Source: Aldrovandia affinis (lineage: Eukaryota > Chordata > Actinopteri > Notacanthiformes > Halosauridae). From it: a stretch of 64,000 bases of DNA. A program made the translations under genes and the position numbers. Of the stretch, positions 24,655 to 36,900 are shown one piece after another. How positions within the stretch are numbered: the stretch's first letter is position 1; every line of letters begins with the position of its first letter. The stretch lies in the NCBI GenBank assembly GCA_029706075.1, contig JAINUG010000011.1, positions 62,001 to 126,000 on the forward strand, given 5' to 3'. The notes under the pieces were generated by a model that saw only the letters and a list, made by a program, of their open reading frames with translations, did not search any database and had not been told where the DNA came from.

Positions 24655-25085
24655 TGCGCCTGGCAGCCGCTCCTCGCGGTCTCGCCTCTTCTCTGTCCTG
24701 ATCCCTCGCTGGTGGAACGACCTTCCGCAATCGGTCAGGACCGCGGAATCACTTGCAATCTTCCGCAAGAGACTCAAAACCCAGCTCTTCAGACTCCACT
24801 GCCACTGAACACTGTCCATCTAGCTTATTTGTCGTCACCCCTGTTTAGTTGTTCTACACCATACAACACTATACTCCAAAAAAATAAAAATAAAAATACA
24901 CTAACTTTTTCCTTCCCAGTGTTACAGGTATAGTACGCAGATGCCTGCAATGATGTCTATTGCTGTATTACTGCACTGGTCTCGTGCGCTAACTATTATT
25001 GTTCCTACCATGTATTAATGCACATCTTGTAAGTCGCTTTGGATAAGAGCGTCTGCTAAATGCTTAAAATGTAAATGTAAAATGT
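24655..25085 (+). mobile_element. LINE 3' end with reverse transcriptase C-terminus, plus orientation
   Basis: The plus-strand frame reads LVERPSAIGQDRGITC in one frame and, in the coding frame, IPRWWNDLPQSVRTAESLAI, FRKRLKTQLFRLHCH and a stop. This is the C-terminal end of an L2-type LINE. The 3' UTR ends GTAAGTCGCTTTGGATAAG and (AAATGTA)n. With 23815-24096 it forms an inverted repeat of about 280 bp around a spacer of about 0.7 kb. Confidence 0.88.
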
Positions 25086-25300
25086 GAAATGTGTGTTCGT
25101 CTTGTCTTTTATGTGTGCGTATCGTAATGAGTCTTTGTCTTGTCGTTCATGTGTGCTTGTTGTACTCATTGTGAGTGATGTCGTTCATGTGGGTTGTGTC
25201 ATATCAGTGATGTGTTCCCTGGAAGGGGATCTCCACGTCAGAGGACACAGAGTCTGTGTGTGTTTAACAGTGACTGAGTGGAGTGCTTCCTGTGTGTGTT

Positions 25301-28234
25301 GTAAGAACATAAGAACATAAGAACATAAGAATACATAATGATGAGAACGGGGCGTTCGGCCCATCTTGGCTCATCATGTCCTAATCTAAAGAACATCTAG
25401 TACTACATCTAGCCTGGCCTTGAATAGCCCGAGCGTTTCTGCCTCTACTACCTGACCTGGCAAGCTGTTCCAGGCATTGACAACTCTCTGTGTAAAGAAA
25501 AACTTCCTAATATCTGTGCGGAATTTCCACCTGTGGCCTCTTGTTCTGCTGACCCCACTTATCTTAAAAAATCTTTGGTATTGTACTTTGTTAATCCCTT
25601 TTAGGAATTTAAAAACCTCAATCAAATCCCCCCTAAGTCTGCGTTTGCTAAGTTTAAATAGATTGAGTGCCTTAAGTCTATCATCATAACTTTTACCTTT
25701 CATACCAGGTATCAGTTTAGTTGCCCTTCTTTGGACTTTTTCAAGAGCTTCAATATCTTTCTTGTAGTGCGGTGCCCAGAACTGCACACAGTATTCTAAG
25801 TGCGGTCTGACAAAGGCATTATATAACATTAATATAACCTCCTTTGATTTGTACTCAATACTTTTTGCTATGTATCCCAGCATCCTGTTGGCTTTTTTCA
25901 CTGCTGTAGCACACTGCTTTGATGCAGATAGGCTTTGATCCACTACAACTCCTAAATCCTTTTCAAATTGAACACCTACTAACTTTTCTCCTCCCATAAA
26001 ATACTCCTGTCTAATGTTTTTATTTCCCACATGCATAACTTTACATTTAGCAATATTGAACGTCATCTGCCATGTATCTGCCCATTTTTGTATTTTGTTT
26101 AAATCATCTTGGATTACTTTAGTCGATTCCAAACTGTTTGCCAAACCCCCAAGTTTAGTATCATCTGCAAATTTAACTATTTTGCTACTAATGTCCATAT
26201 CCAGATCATTTATGTAAATAAGGAAGAGCAGAGGTCCCAGCACCGATCCCTGCGGGACACCACTGCCCACAGCACCGAGGTCAGATTCGGCCCCACCTAC
26301 TGTTACTCTTTGTATTCGCCCTTGCAGCCAATTTTTAACCCACTGTGAAACTACTCCTACAATTCCTACTGATTTCATTTTAGCAATGAGCCTCTCATGT
26401 GGTACCTTGTCAAATGCTTTCTGAAAGTCCAAATATATAACATCATAAGCCTGGTTCAGGTCAACACACTTTGTAGCCTCTTCGAAAAAGTCCAGGAGGT
26501 TTGTTAGGCATGACCTCCCCTTGAGAAATCCATGCTGGCTCTCCCTTAAAATACTATTATTTTTCAAGAATGATTCCAACTTATCCCTAATAATACATTC
26601 CAGCATTTTACATGCGATGCAAGTTAAAACTTGACAGGCCTATAGTTCCCTGGGTCAGTACGGTCCCCTTCTTATATATTGGAATTATACTACCCTGTTT
26701 CCAGTCATCTGGTATTTCTCCAGTGATTATGGATTGACTGAAAATATCTGTCAATGGTTTATATATAATTTCCCCAAGTTCTTTGAGTACTCTGGGATAT
26801 ATGCCATCCGGGCCTGCTGCCTTATTTGTCTTAAGTTTTTGTAGTTTTTGTAGTACTTCTACATCCCTTATCTCAAAGTCCTCCAAAACATTCCGTACCT
26901 TGTCTATACATTTAGGCATATTTATAACCTCTTCTCTAGTAAAGCTCTCCACAAAGTAACTGTTTAGTGTGTTTGCAATGTCCTTATTATTATAAACCAA
27001 AGTTCCTTCCTTATTCTTAATGCACTTAACCTCATCCTTAACTTTCCTTTTTCTACTACAATATTGAAAAAACTTCTTAGGGTTACTTTTTGCATCTTGG
27101 GAAATTTTAATTTCAAACCGCCTTTTAGCTGATCTTATTTTCCTTTTTAGCCTTAGCCCGCATATTACAATAATCTAACTTGTTTCTCTCTGAGTTATCC
27201 TTTTTATATACTCTATACAGTCGTTTCTTTTGCCTCAAAATCACCCGTAAAGATTTAGACATCCACTGTGGAGACTTTTTTCATCCTATTTTTCCTTACT
27301 TTGGGGATGAATTTACACTGTACATCTACAATAACCCTTTTAAATATAGTCCATTTTTCATTCACAGTTCTGCAATCTAGAAGTTTTACCCAATCTATAT
27401 TACTTAAATTCTCTCTCATTTTATCAAAGTCAGCTCGTCTAAAATTAAAAATTTGAGAGTTAGAGGAGGCTGTCTTAACTTGCCAAAAATATCAAAAATA
27501 ACTGCACTGTGGTCACTTGCTCCTATTGGTTCTCCTACCTCTGTGCTGCAAATTCTATCAGGATTGTTACACAAAACCAGATCCAGTATTGATTTCCCTC
27601 TCGTAGGCTGAGTAACAGACTGTACCAAAAAGCAGTCATTGACCATATCTATAAACTCCTCTTCACATTTGCCCTGACCTGTCACTATCTCCCAATTGAT
27701 AGAGGGGTAATTGAAGTCGCCCATTATTATCGTCTCTCCTTCAGCACAGATTTGTTTTATGTTATCAAAGAGCGTACTATTTATGTTACTATCTGAAGCT
27801 GGAGGTCTATAACATACTCCTATATTCAGGCCCTTCTCACGATCTCCCAATAATCTAATCCAGATGTCCTCACAAGAAACTAATGGGTTTATACCTGGAA
27901 TTTCCTGCACATTAAGACAGTCTTTCACATAAAGGGCCACTCCCCCTCCTCTTTTATTAGTTCTATCCTTCCTAAACAATTTGTACCCCTCTACATTATA
28001 TTCCTCCCCATCCGCTGCGCCAAGCCATGTCTCTGTAATCCCAACAATGTCATAACCCTCATTCAACATGACAGTCTCCAGTTCCAAAAATGTATTTTTT
28101 ATACTTCTCGCATTTAAACACATGAGCTTCAAAGCCTTGCTCACCCTTACGTTGCTACTGTTTCTACTATTCCTCTCCCGCTCCCTCACTCCCTTCCATC
28201 CCAAGCCATACTTGCTAAAATTTTGTTTACTCAA
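25301..28234 (-). pseudogene. CR1-like LINE, near full length but frameshifted
   Basis: A non-LTR retrotransposon read right to left. 28234-27416 encodes an APE-type endonuclease: CLNARSIKN, GITETWL, GGGVALYV, GDFNYPSINW and GASDHSAV. 27000-26608 encodes the start of the reverse transcriptase (NKAAGPDGIYPRVLKE). 26606-25386 encodes most of it: LDFQKAFDKVPH, SGVPQGSVLGPLLFL, the catalytic FADDTK near 26160, and NAWNSLPG at the C-terminus. The 3' end is an octamer microsatellite (TTCTTATG units, 25302-25330), the hallmark of CR1-clade tails. Breaks: the endonuclease and transferase frames are disconnected (27001-27415), and one or more small indels near 26640-26690 shift the frame. So it is not autonomous as read. 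Confidence 0.93.
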
Positions 28235-28490
28235 AGAAGAGTGGGGAGTCTCTCTCTACCTCTGTGTGATTGTGGAGACTAATCTCACTAAAAGAGTGGA
28301 GAGTGTTTCAGAGCTGATTGCCAGAGAATTCTCACTGAAATAGTGGCGATTGTCTCCGTGTGTGTGTTAAGTGAGAACTCAAACTGAAAAGTGACAAGGA
28401 TCTCGATGTGTCTGGGGTGAGAACTTGAACTGAAATAGTGGCGAGTGTCTCTGTGTGCCTGTGTGAGCTGGAAGTGCTTGAAAGGTTGGG
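28235..28490. repeat. About five diverged 48-bp tandem units beside the CR1-like LINE
   Basis: Units of roughly 46-50 bp recur, each with a core like ctgaaatagtggcgattgtc and then a GTGTGT-type stretch (clear at about 28336 and 28432, weaker in between and before). They directly precede the first reading frame of the CR1-like LINE. They could be its 5' UTR monomers or a minisatellite it landed in. Confidence 0.65.
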
Positions 28491-31400
28491 CAATGTTTGT
28501 GTTCCTGGTCAGGTTATAGTGGAACTCCAGACTGAAGAGGCTTGGTGTCTGTCAATGTACGTGTGATAAGTGTGCGTAGGGACCTTGCGTACAGTTCTAC
28601 CCTGTCCCGTTAAATGTTTATACCTGTTCAATGCTGGGAACCAACTGTCAAGTGGTCTGTCTGAGTTTGTGTTTGTTCCTGAGTGTTCATTGGTTCCCCC
28701 CGAGGAGGCAGACTTTAATTTAGTTTTGTTCATTTAGTTTGTCCTTTTAGTTTGTTGTTTTTGCCCCAAAGCTTTACGGCATGTAGAGTGAAGGCTTTGT
28801 GTGTTTTGTGTTTTGTGTTTGTTTTATTTAACCTGCTCTCCCGTTGTGTCTCTCTTCTGTGTCTGGGAGAGAGATTGAAAAAAGATCCGGTCCGGAGACC
28901 GGCAAAATTCACTTCGGGTCACCATGCTGCTCTGCTCACAGCCAGGGATTGTCACATGCTGTGTGACAACAACGTATTGTAATTGTAAGTGTAACTTTTG
29001 CAAAGTGCTAGATCATCTTGCCCCAAACATTACTGTCCTCATAGAAGTCAGGACTATATCTTAAGGCCCTCCATAAAGCATCTCCATGCCAAGAAAATAA
29101 ACCTGCCATTGCCGTCTGATATATCCTCTTTTTCATTTCCCCTTGCTGTTCTTTTTTCTTTCCTAACCTCACGCTGGTGAGATTTACACCATGAAAAATG
29201 GCATGGAAACACATCCGAAGAATGTTCTTCTTTCCCTTGCAATAAAACAAATCATTAAACAAGGGACTTTTTTCGACAGTTGGCCGTAGCAGTTTAAATG
29301 CTTAAAATGTTACACAGCCTTTACAGTAACTGCAAGTTTAATGTGGTTCTCCCTCTAAGGTTATCATAAAGAACAACCAAGCCAAAGGAGTTGTATGGAG
29401 AGGTTAAGTCACATTGTTTGCATTGTGAAAGAAAAGATAGGAAATAAATGTAGTTTATAAACATAGTTCTAAAGATTTGCCTATTCTAAATAATATATTT
29501 ACAAAGAACACAATAGTGGTGGACACAGTGGCTTGAGATTTGACCAGAAGACAGTACTATACAGTTCCCCCAAATAGGGATACTGTGCTTTGCTCCAGTC
29601 AAAGAACGTACATTTTTACAATATGATATCATTGATTTCTAAATGTATATTCTTCTGCAATATATTTTACATCATGTAACAAGAAAATGTACAATTGCCA
29701 TACAACCTGATCTCCAAAAAGTACTGTTGGGAGAGCTAAATACAGAAGAAACAAGTGGAATCGCTCCTATAATTCTATATTTAACAAAAACTTTCATCTT
29801 TAAACAAACATCTGCTGACACTTTAAGAATTGAAAGATTTAAGAACTTTGTAAAATACTATAGCAAAATAGAATGCACCATGGACTACAAAACAAAAACT
29901 ATAGACTATACAAAAAGATTGAGTAAAATCAGAGAAAAAGAGGCCTGGGAATAAAAGGAAAAGGCACTATCGTTACTCTCCCCACTCTAGTTTGGCCCAG
30001 CTCTATCTCTGCAAAAGGTAAATCCAAAAATGTAAATCGTAAAAAATTGATCAGCTTAATTTCAGTCTGTGACGAGGATAAAATCCTGTATACGTAATGA
30101 GAATCAGTACCTGTCTTAAGATATCTTTGTTTTTAGTTGTATGTCGAAGTGTCAATTAGTTGCGTTGGTTTGTTATTGACGGTTTGTTTTATATGTCTTT
30201 GTCATATTTGTACTGTATGGTTTGTCTGGATGTTTGTTTCATTATGTCCCTTTGTCATTGTGTTCATATCAGTGTATATGTGTCAAATCGTGTATATGTA
30301 GAGGTGTATGTGTTGGAGGGGGGTGGTCACCTGGTGGGACACTGTAATTAATTTCCTTTATTGTACTGTACATTTCTCCATAGGTCTCCACTGTTGTTGG
30401 TTTACTCTTGTTTTTGTTTAGTTTTTTGTCTGTTTGTTCATTGGTTTGGTTGTTTTAACCCCCCTCAAAGAGACTTCACAATGTTTTTCTCCTCTTTTTT
30501 GCCAAAAAATTGTAATATTAAAAAATAAACAAAAATAAAGTTGACCTCCCAAGAGGGGGGGATGGTGGCGGGAATAAAAATAAAATAAAATAAAAAAAAA
30601 AATAAAATAAAAAAGTTACAAAAATAAATTCAGCAGATGGGAATTTTTGCCATTGTTGTTTTGTTATTATTGTCATCAATATTATCCTCTGCCAGTCCTT
30701 CTGAGTAGGCCTGATGATTTCTGTGGATTGAATGACCTCCTAAGGTTATAATTCAGGGTGCTCTCGCTCTGGAATAAGAGGATTTTGACAGACAGCAGGT
30801 GGCCAGACAGCTGCTTTTGTCCCCACAAGAGCCACTCTGTTTTTTTGCCAGCTTCAATGCCCAGATCAGAGCCTGCCACTCCACAGACATGGACACGGGC
30901 ACTCAAATGGCAATCAACAAAAAGCCAACTGTTTGTAATTATTTGCATGTTATTTAATTAAATGTTCGTGTCTTGACTTCATGCCTGATATAAAAAAAGA
31001 AAGAGAAGATAAATAAAATAGATTCATATTAAATCGATTATTTAATCATGCAAATACAGCAATTATTGTATAAAAATGCAATTATTGAATAAATGATACA
31101 AAGCAAATGTTGCTAGACATAGTACATGAACATGTTTTCCAGTGAGGATGATGCTTTGCTGCACGTGGAGCATGGACCCTTGGCCCAACAGATGATGGTG
31201 TGTACTGTACGGGTGATCTGAGGGATTCCATTTATTAATACAGAAAGGAGAATAGATGGGATCTTCAGAGTGTACCAGCTCTCCAGGCTCAGCTCATCTT
31301 ATCCTGTCTCAAGAGTTCTCCCGAAATGCTTTGTGAGACCCCAGTCTGGTGGTCTTTGTTTAAGCCAGCAACAAGCTACAATAGCCGTTATGTGCAGAAG

Positions 31401-32320
31401 GACATTTCCACTAAACTAAAAGAGCGAATAAGTTGCTTGCATTCTCCTGAAATTAAATATAATGTATTGAAGGTCAAGTTACAAGCTGATTGCATGGAAA
31501 ATAATCACTGGTTCATCATGCAGCAAAGCTTGTGCATTAGGGCGTAGAGCATTCCTGTTGTGAACCCCGCGCTTAGGCAAAGCAACTAATCTTACCAAAG
31601 CTCCACTGACAGAGAAACACAATATTAAGTAGGGTACATATGCACCTGTCGGAGCATATTATCTACTGTGTAACTATAACCCTTTCCACTTCCTCCAGAG
31701 TGTGTGCTGAACAAGTGCTAGGGTGGGGAATAATGGGGCACTCTATGTTGTGGCCCCAGTGTGGCTTGGTGCAGCTGTGCTGGGGGCAGATGGGGAGAAA
31801 GTGGGGGTAAAAATAGCCAGAGGATAACAGCTGAGCGGGACTTTTAGAGGACATTATGCACACTGCGTGGAAAACCAACATCAAACACGACACTACCGGG
31901 TCTACTCCACATGCCTGCCATTGGCTATGGTCAAAATGAATGCAATGAATGGAAAACGTTTTTTAGTCTAAAATCCATAAGTGAAAAAAGGAAACAAAGG
32001 CATGTGGAAATATGGAATTCATATGCAGGAGCCAGAGAGTTCAGAAGCCAGCTCAGTCAATCAGTTTTTGTACATCATTCAAATTGAACACAATCTGCGT
32101 GTGCTCAGCATTGTGCACATGCTATGCAGCACAGAAGCTATTTTGTAGCTTGCAGCCGGAGTTCTATAAGCAGAACCAGAGGGTATATCCGGAAATGAGT
32201 AAAAAGTACATTTTGCACTGATACGAGGAAGCAAGTATTTTTAAAGCAGTTCATAGTAAACTCACCTAACCTGGTTTCTTGGGTCAAAATTGGCTTCTGG
32301 GTTTAAGATGAAAACAAAGA
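28491..32320. other. Intergenic DNA with T/G-rich stretches; no gene recognised
   Basis: 28.5-28.9 and 30.1-30.5 kb are T/G-rich on the plus strand, like the 25.09-25.3 kb flank of the CR1-like LINE, hinting at fragments of one older element. 29643-29954 holds a 103-residue plus-strand frame with no recognised motif. An A/T-only run lies at 30575-30615. 30770-30960 is complex unique sequence with an ATTTGCAT octamer and TAATTA-type sites. Confidence 0.3.
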
Positions 32321-32329
32321 CCAACACAC

Positions 32330-32440
32330 CTTGTGGACCTCCAGGACCAGAATTGGTTGCCCATTGATGAGTGTCGATGGACTGAATAGCCTGTTCTTGT
32401 CACAAAATAGTCTCATGTTCTTATGTTCTTATGTTATGCG
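32330..32440 (+). mobile_element. CR1-like LINE 3' tail, second copy
   Basis: Ends with two to three TTCTTATG-type octamers (32413-32436), preceded by GGACTGAATAGCCTGTTCTT. The latter matches the 3' UTR just before the tail of the copy at 25301 (read on minus). Only the extreme 3' end is present. Confidence 0.75.
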
Positions 32441-33292
32441 TTAATCTGGAACAAGTTAAAAAAATGACTGCCCAGGTCTCCTCCAATCCCACCCCACCCA
32501 CTTCACTCAGGCACTAGGAGGGCATGTCCGCAGCCCATGAACTCCTGTATCGGATGCTTCCTTTGAGCATTGTGAAACATTCTGTTTCCTTGTGCAACTG
32601 TTTCTGAGGTGACTGGCAGGACAATTACAGCAAACATTATTTTCGCTGATTACCGTCCACCTCATTAGGGTCATTGTTGCCCTTATTGATATTTTCCTTC
32701 CTCAGCCATCCATTGTTCTCCTGTGAAGAAAAAAACCCCAGCCTGGGTCAGCAGCATTAGTATAAATTCAATGAACTGGAAAGGGGCCAGAAGGCATTTG
32801 GCATCATAACATGGTGAAACAGGGTACACACCAGGACATTTGGACACTTTGCTTTTATCCGCTCATCTCGTTGCGCCTCTTTGGGAATGCCACACGGACC
32901 TCGGTCATGTTTAATGCATTTTTCAGGAAGCACATGAAAGGTTAATGGATGCTAGCTCTTGTTCCATGTTTATGAGGAGGACCCGTAACGCCACCTGTGA
33001 TGCTGTTAGCAGGCAACACTCTCCAGGCCGGCTTGAGGACCTCCCCGCCCACCCCAGAGCACAATTTAATGGCAAAAGGGACAGACCTAATGGTGTAATA
33101 AAAGCGATCATCAAATGCCCCTTCATTTGATTTCCAATGCATTAAGCCTAACAACTGGTGTAAACAGCCTTCCCTCCAGCACAATAACACGTCAGTTTAT
33201 GTACAGTGTATGTGTGTGTTTTGCAAAGAGGAAACGGCAACTCTTGTTTGAACAGATACATAAAATACCCATTGCGAAGCAAATGGAAGGAG

Positions 33293-33294
<2 letters not shown>
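32441..33294. other. Unique intergenic DNA, possible conserved noncoding element
   Basis: 32.62-32.73 and 32.90-33.18 kb are complex, repeat-free and rich in TAAT/ATTA and AATGCATTA-type sites without an open frame that looks coding. This is the usual look of vertebrate conserved noncoding elements. Conservation itself cannot be seen here. Confidence 0.3.
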
Positions 33295-33361
<67 letters not shown>

Positions 33362-33368
33362 CTCTCTT
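33295..33368. repeat. (TC)n microsatellite
   Basis: About 32 near-perfect TC units. Open frames of Ser-Leu and Arg-Glu across it are simple-repeat artefacts. Confidence 0.97.
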
Positions 33369-36071
33369 TGGTTCTGGCATCAGCTAAAGGGATATAGAGT
33401 ATATTCACCACAGTGAAAGACTGCTCACATTTTTAGTGCTCCTATATTTTTTATGAATGTGCTCATTGCCAACACTGAACACTGTAAATTTAAAATGGGC
33501 TGCAGCCACAAAGATTTCTCACAACTAACATTGCATCTGTGGCCTTGACCAGAAAAATGCATCATATCACAGGGTGTAAATCTCAGGAAGAGAGGAGGAG
33601 GAATGGACATTTAGGCCCATTAAACAATTACAAATTAGATAAACAGCTACAATGATGTTTGTCCCCCGACATCTACATTTTGGTCAGGGATTAAATATAG
33701 TACTTATAGGCTTAAACACATTGATTTTATTCAGCCGTGGTTTTCTGAATTCGCTGTCTGGATCATTTTCAGACCCTCCACTGTGGTGTCGGCTGTAGAG
33801 CAGGACTAATGGTCTCAATGGGAAATGAGGGAGGCATTCATTGTTTGTCTGTCTTTTATTGGTTCTTCTCTATGGTATAAATATTTCATTGAGTGGGAGG
33901 AATCTTACCAACAGTAGCTGTTATTTATTGTTCAGTGAAGTGGATTTACTGGAAGGTTCTTGTCAAATTTTGTTTTATGATATGTGTAAGTGTGTACGTG
34001 CCTGCATGATTAAACATTCCCAACCTCATCCTCTAGGTCTAGAACCCACCCCTCCTCCTCTGGTTGCTGACGTCTTGCAACCCAGACATTTTCATTACAG
34101 TGAAAGGAGAAATTTGAAACCCTGTTGAGAAAAAGGTTGCTTTTTTCTCCTCCAGCTTTCTGATCACTTAAAGACACCAGGAATCATGTAGAAAGACCTA
34201 TTAGGAGTACATTATCAGTGTGTGGTTTTGTGTGTAATGAAGGTTCTGTTGTTTAGGTGTTGAGTGAAAAGCAAGGCATGCTGTTTCGGTGAGCAATCTT
34301 CCTAAGAAAAGATGTTGAGGATGTCAGCTCTAGTTTCTTTTGAGCTGTGTAACTTCTCACATTGCGGCTGCTTTGAAAAAAAAAGAACATTATCCACACA
34401 GAACTTGATACGGTCACTAAAGATTTTGTACCACAACTCGTTTTCTGTTGAAATACTTGGTCTGAATGATAATTCATATGATTATGGATATGATATTGGG
34501 GCTAATCTTATTAGTGTTCGGTGAAGAGCAGGGCAGTGCAGAGTTGTTAAGAACAACCATTTTCGAGCAAGAATGTGAACGTGGTGTGGACTTCTCACAC
34601 TTCTAATAGCTGAGAAGAAATGTGGTTTATTTTGTAAGAGGATAAGAATGAGAGGACTATGTGCTGGTGGCACCCCCTCATATCTGAATGCAATTTACCA
34701 TTAATGAGGTAACCATTGTATCCTCGAGCTGCTAGAAGAACCCCAACTGGCTCAAGAGGGTGGAAACATGAAAACGTCACACTAGGTGTGAGGATTTGAA
34801 CGGAAACTGCGAAGAGACAAACCTTAAATACAACGTGCTGTTTCTTACTTTCCAAAGACGGCACGCTACTCGCTAATAAAATCATTTTGCCCTGCCACTC
34901 ACGGCACAAGATGCCTTGTGCAGACTTTCAGCAGGCACCGAGTGGCGGGGAGCGCTACAGCAGATGAAGAGGGATTGAGTATATGTCGTAAGGAAACAAT
35001 CTTGCTCCTGAAGTGGGCCTCTGCTTTGTAAAAACCTATGTAGTAAAATGTCCAGTCTGGAAGTCTTGTTTGAAGAGTTCCATGAGCAACATTTACTTAG
35101 ACTTTTTAATCTTCAATGAAGACTCATCCAATGAAGAAACAACAGGGTAGTCTGGGTAATTAGATTAAATGGCATGTTGGCAACTTTCCAATGCAGTCTG
35201 ATACAATTCACAGTCACTGGGGTGCCCTGTGATCAGTGTCATTAGAGAGATTAGCATGAACACCACTGGCAAGGGAGGGAAGTGGACATCATGTGCCACA
35301 GTTTCTGGAGAGTAAACAAGTTAAAAATATCTGGGGGTTATTTTTGCTCAAAGTCATTTACCATGATTTAAAAAATGGTGTAGAGCAGTGTCCCACCCAG
35401 AATTAGCAATTTACATAGTATAGTTGAGTTTCAATTGTATAGAGATTATATCTCCACCCACATTCCATATGTATACAACTATGACACCATGACTCTTGGC
35501 ATGTGATGTGGGTACACTGTAAAACACTGTATTTATACGCCATTTATATACGCCATTTAGCAGACGCTTTTATCCAAAGCGACTTACAGTAGTAAATGCA
35601 TACATTTTCAGTATATGTGGCCCCACTGTACTGTGTGTTTGCTATCCCATGTGCAGGCTCTTAAAGAGTTCTCATGTCACATTTTATATATTTATTTTTG
35701 TTTATTTATTTATTTATCCATTGAAATAGAGATCTCTCTATCGAAGGAGACCTGACCAAAATAAACACATACCAGAGGTGTCATAGTCCCATACATATGG
35801 AATATGTGTCTGGGTGGATAGTCTCTTACCCAGAGAACCAAGAAAATTAATTTTTTTGTGTGAAATAGTTTGGGCATGTAAAAAATGTACTTAGAGTGGA
35901 TAAATGTATGAATTCATTTGGGGAACATGCTAAATGTTATATTTATTACATCAGCTGAAATGATATGTAACCAGCACAATCTAAGATTGCTGACCCTCAT
36001 ACATTGATGTGATGAGTTTCTACACAGATATACAAAGCCAAATACAGTCTGACACACACACACACGTATAT
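33369..36071. other. Intergenic DNA, nothing coding seen
   Basis: Mostly unique AT-rich sequence. A LINE/SINE tail fragment (catttagcagacgctttt) lies at 35545-35590 on the minus strand. A (TTTA)n patch lies near 35695-35720. No exon is supported. Confidence 0.4.
35540..35595 (-). repeat. Isolated LINE/SINE 3' tail fragment
   Basis: Reverse complement of the GTCGCTTTGGATAAAAGCGT...CTAAATGG tail shared by the LINE copies at 23.8-25.1 kb and the SINEs at 54.3 and 63.3 kb. No body is recognisable. Confidence 0.7.
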
Positions 36072-36900
36072 ACACTCAGTGGCCATTTTATTATGTACAC
36101 CTGCTTGTTAATGCAATTATGTAATCAGCCAATCATGTGGCAGCAACTCAATGCATAAAAGCATGCAGACATGATCAAGAGGTTCAAAAATGTGAATGGG
36201 GAAGAAATGTGATTTAAGTGACTTTGACCGTGGAATGATTGTTGGTGCCAGATGGGGTGATGTGAGTATCTCAGAAACTGCTGATTTCATGGGATTTTCA
36301 CATGGTGTGAAAAACAAAAAACATCCAGTGAGCGGCAGTTCTGTGGGTGAAAACGGTCAGAGGAGAATGGCCAGACTGGTTCAAGCTGACAGGAAGGCAA
36401 CAATAACTCAAATAACCATGCTTTACAACAACAGTATGCAGAAGAGCATCTCTGAACGTACAACACATCAAACCTTGAAGTGGATGGGCTACAGCAGCAG
36501 AAGACCACAACGGGTTCCACTCCTGTCAGCTAAGAACAGGAAAGAGAGGCTACAGTGGCACAGGCTCACCAAAACTGGACAGTTGAAGATTGGAAAAATG
36601 TTGCCTGGTGTGACGAATCTCGGTTCAGAATTTGGCGTAAACAACATGAATCCATGCATCCATACTGCCTTGTGTCAATGGTTCAGGCTGCTGGTGGTGG
36701 TGTAATGGTGTGGGGAATATTTTCTTGGCACACATTAATACCAACTGAGCATCGTTTAAATGCCACAGCCTACCTGAGTCTTGTTTCTGACTATGTGCAC
36801 CCCTTTATGGCCACAGTCTACCCATCATCTAATGGCTACTTCCAGCAGGATAATGTGACATTTAAATCCCCATCAATATCCTTTGTTATGCTGCATTGAG
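36072..36900 (+). pseudogene. Tc1-like transposase pseudogene with left terminal repeat
   Basis: Starts with acactcagtggccatttta, a known fish Tc1-type end. The frame from 36196 gives the paired-type DNA-binding half (KKCDLSDFDRGMIVGARW, SGRPR-like segment changed, RTTHQTLKWMGYSSRRP). A shift near 36600 moves to the frame at 36555-36899, with WTVEDWKNVAWCDESRFRI (first catalytic Asp), GGGVMVWGIFSW and SSNGYFQQDN (second Asp). It ends abruptly at 36900; the last third and the right terminal repeat are missing. Confidence 0.92.

Noticed and set aside
28235..28490. Possible CRISPR-like spaced repeat array
   Set aside because: Units are diverged and contiguous without unique spacers, in a vertebrate genome beside a LINE.
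29643..29954. 103-residue open frame as the C-terminus of an L1-type LINE
   Set aside because: Lys/Thr-rich composition is suggestive but no diagnostic motif is present and the sequence after it lacks a recognisable LINE tail.
33148..33411. Arg-Glu and Ser-Leu repeat proteins
   Set aside because: Both are translations of the (TC)n microsatellite.
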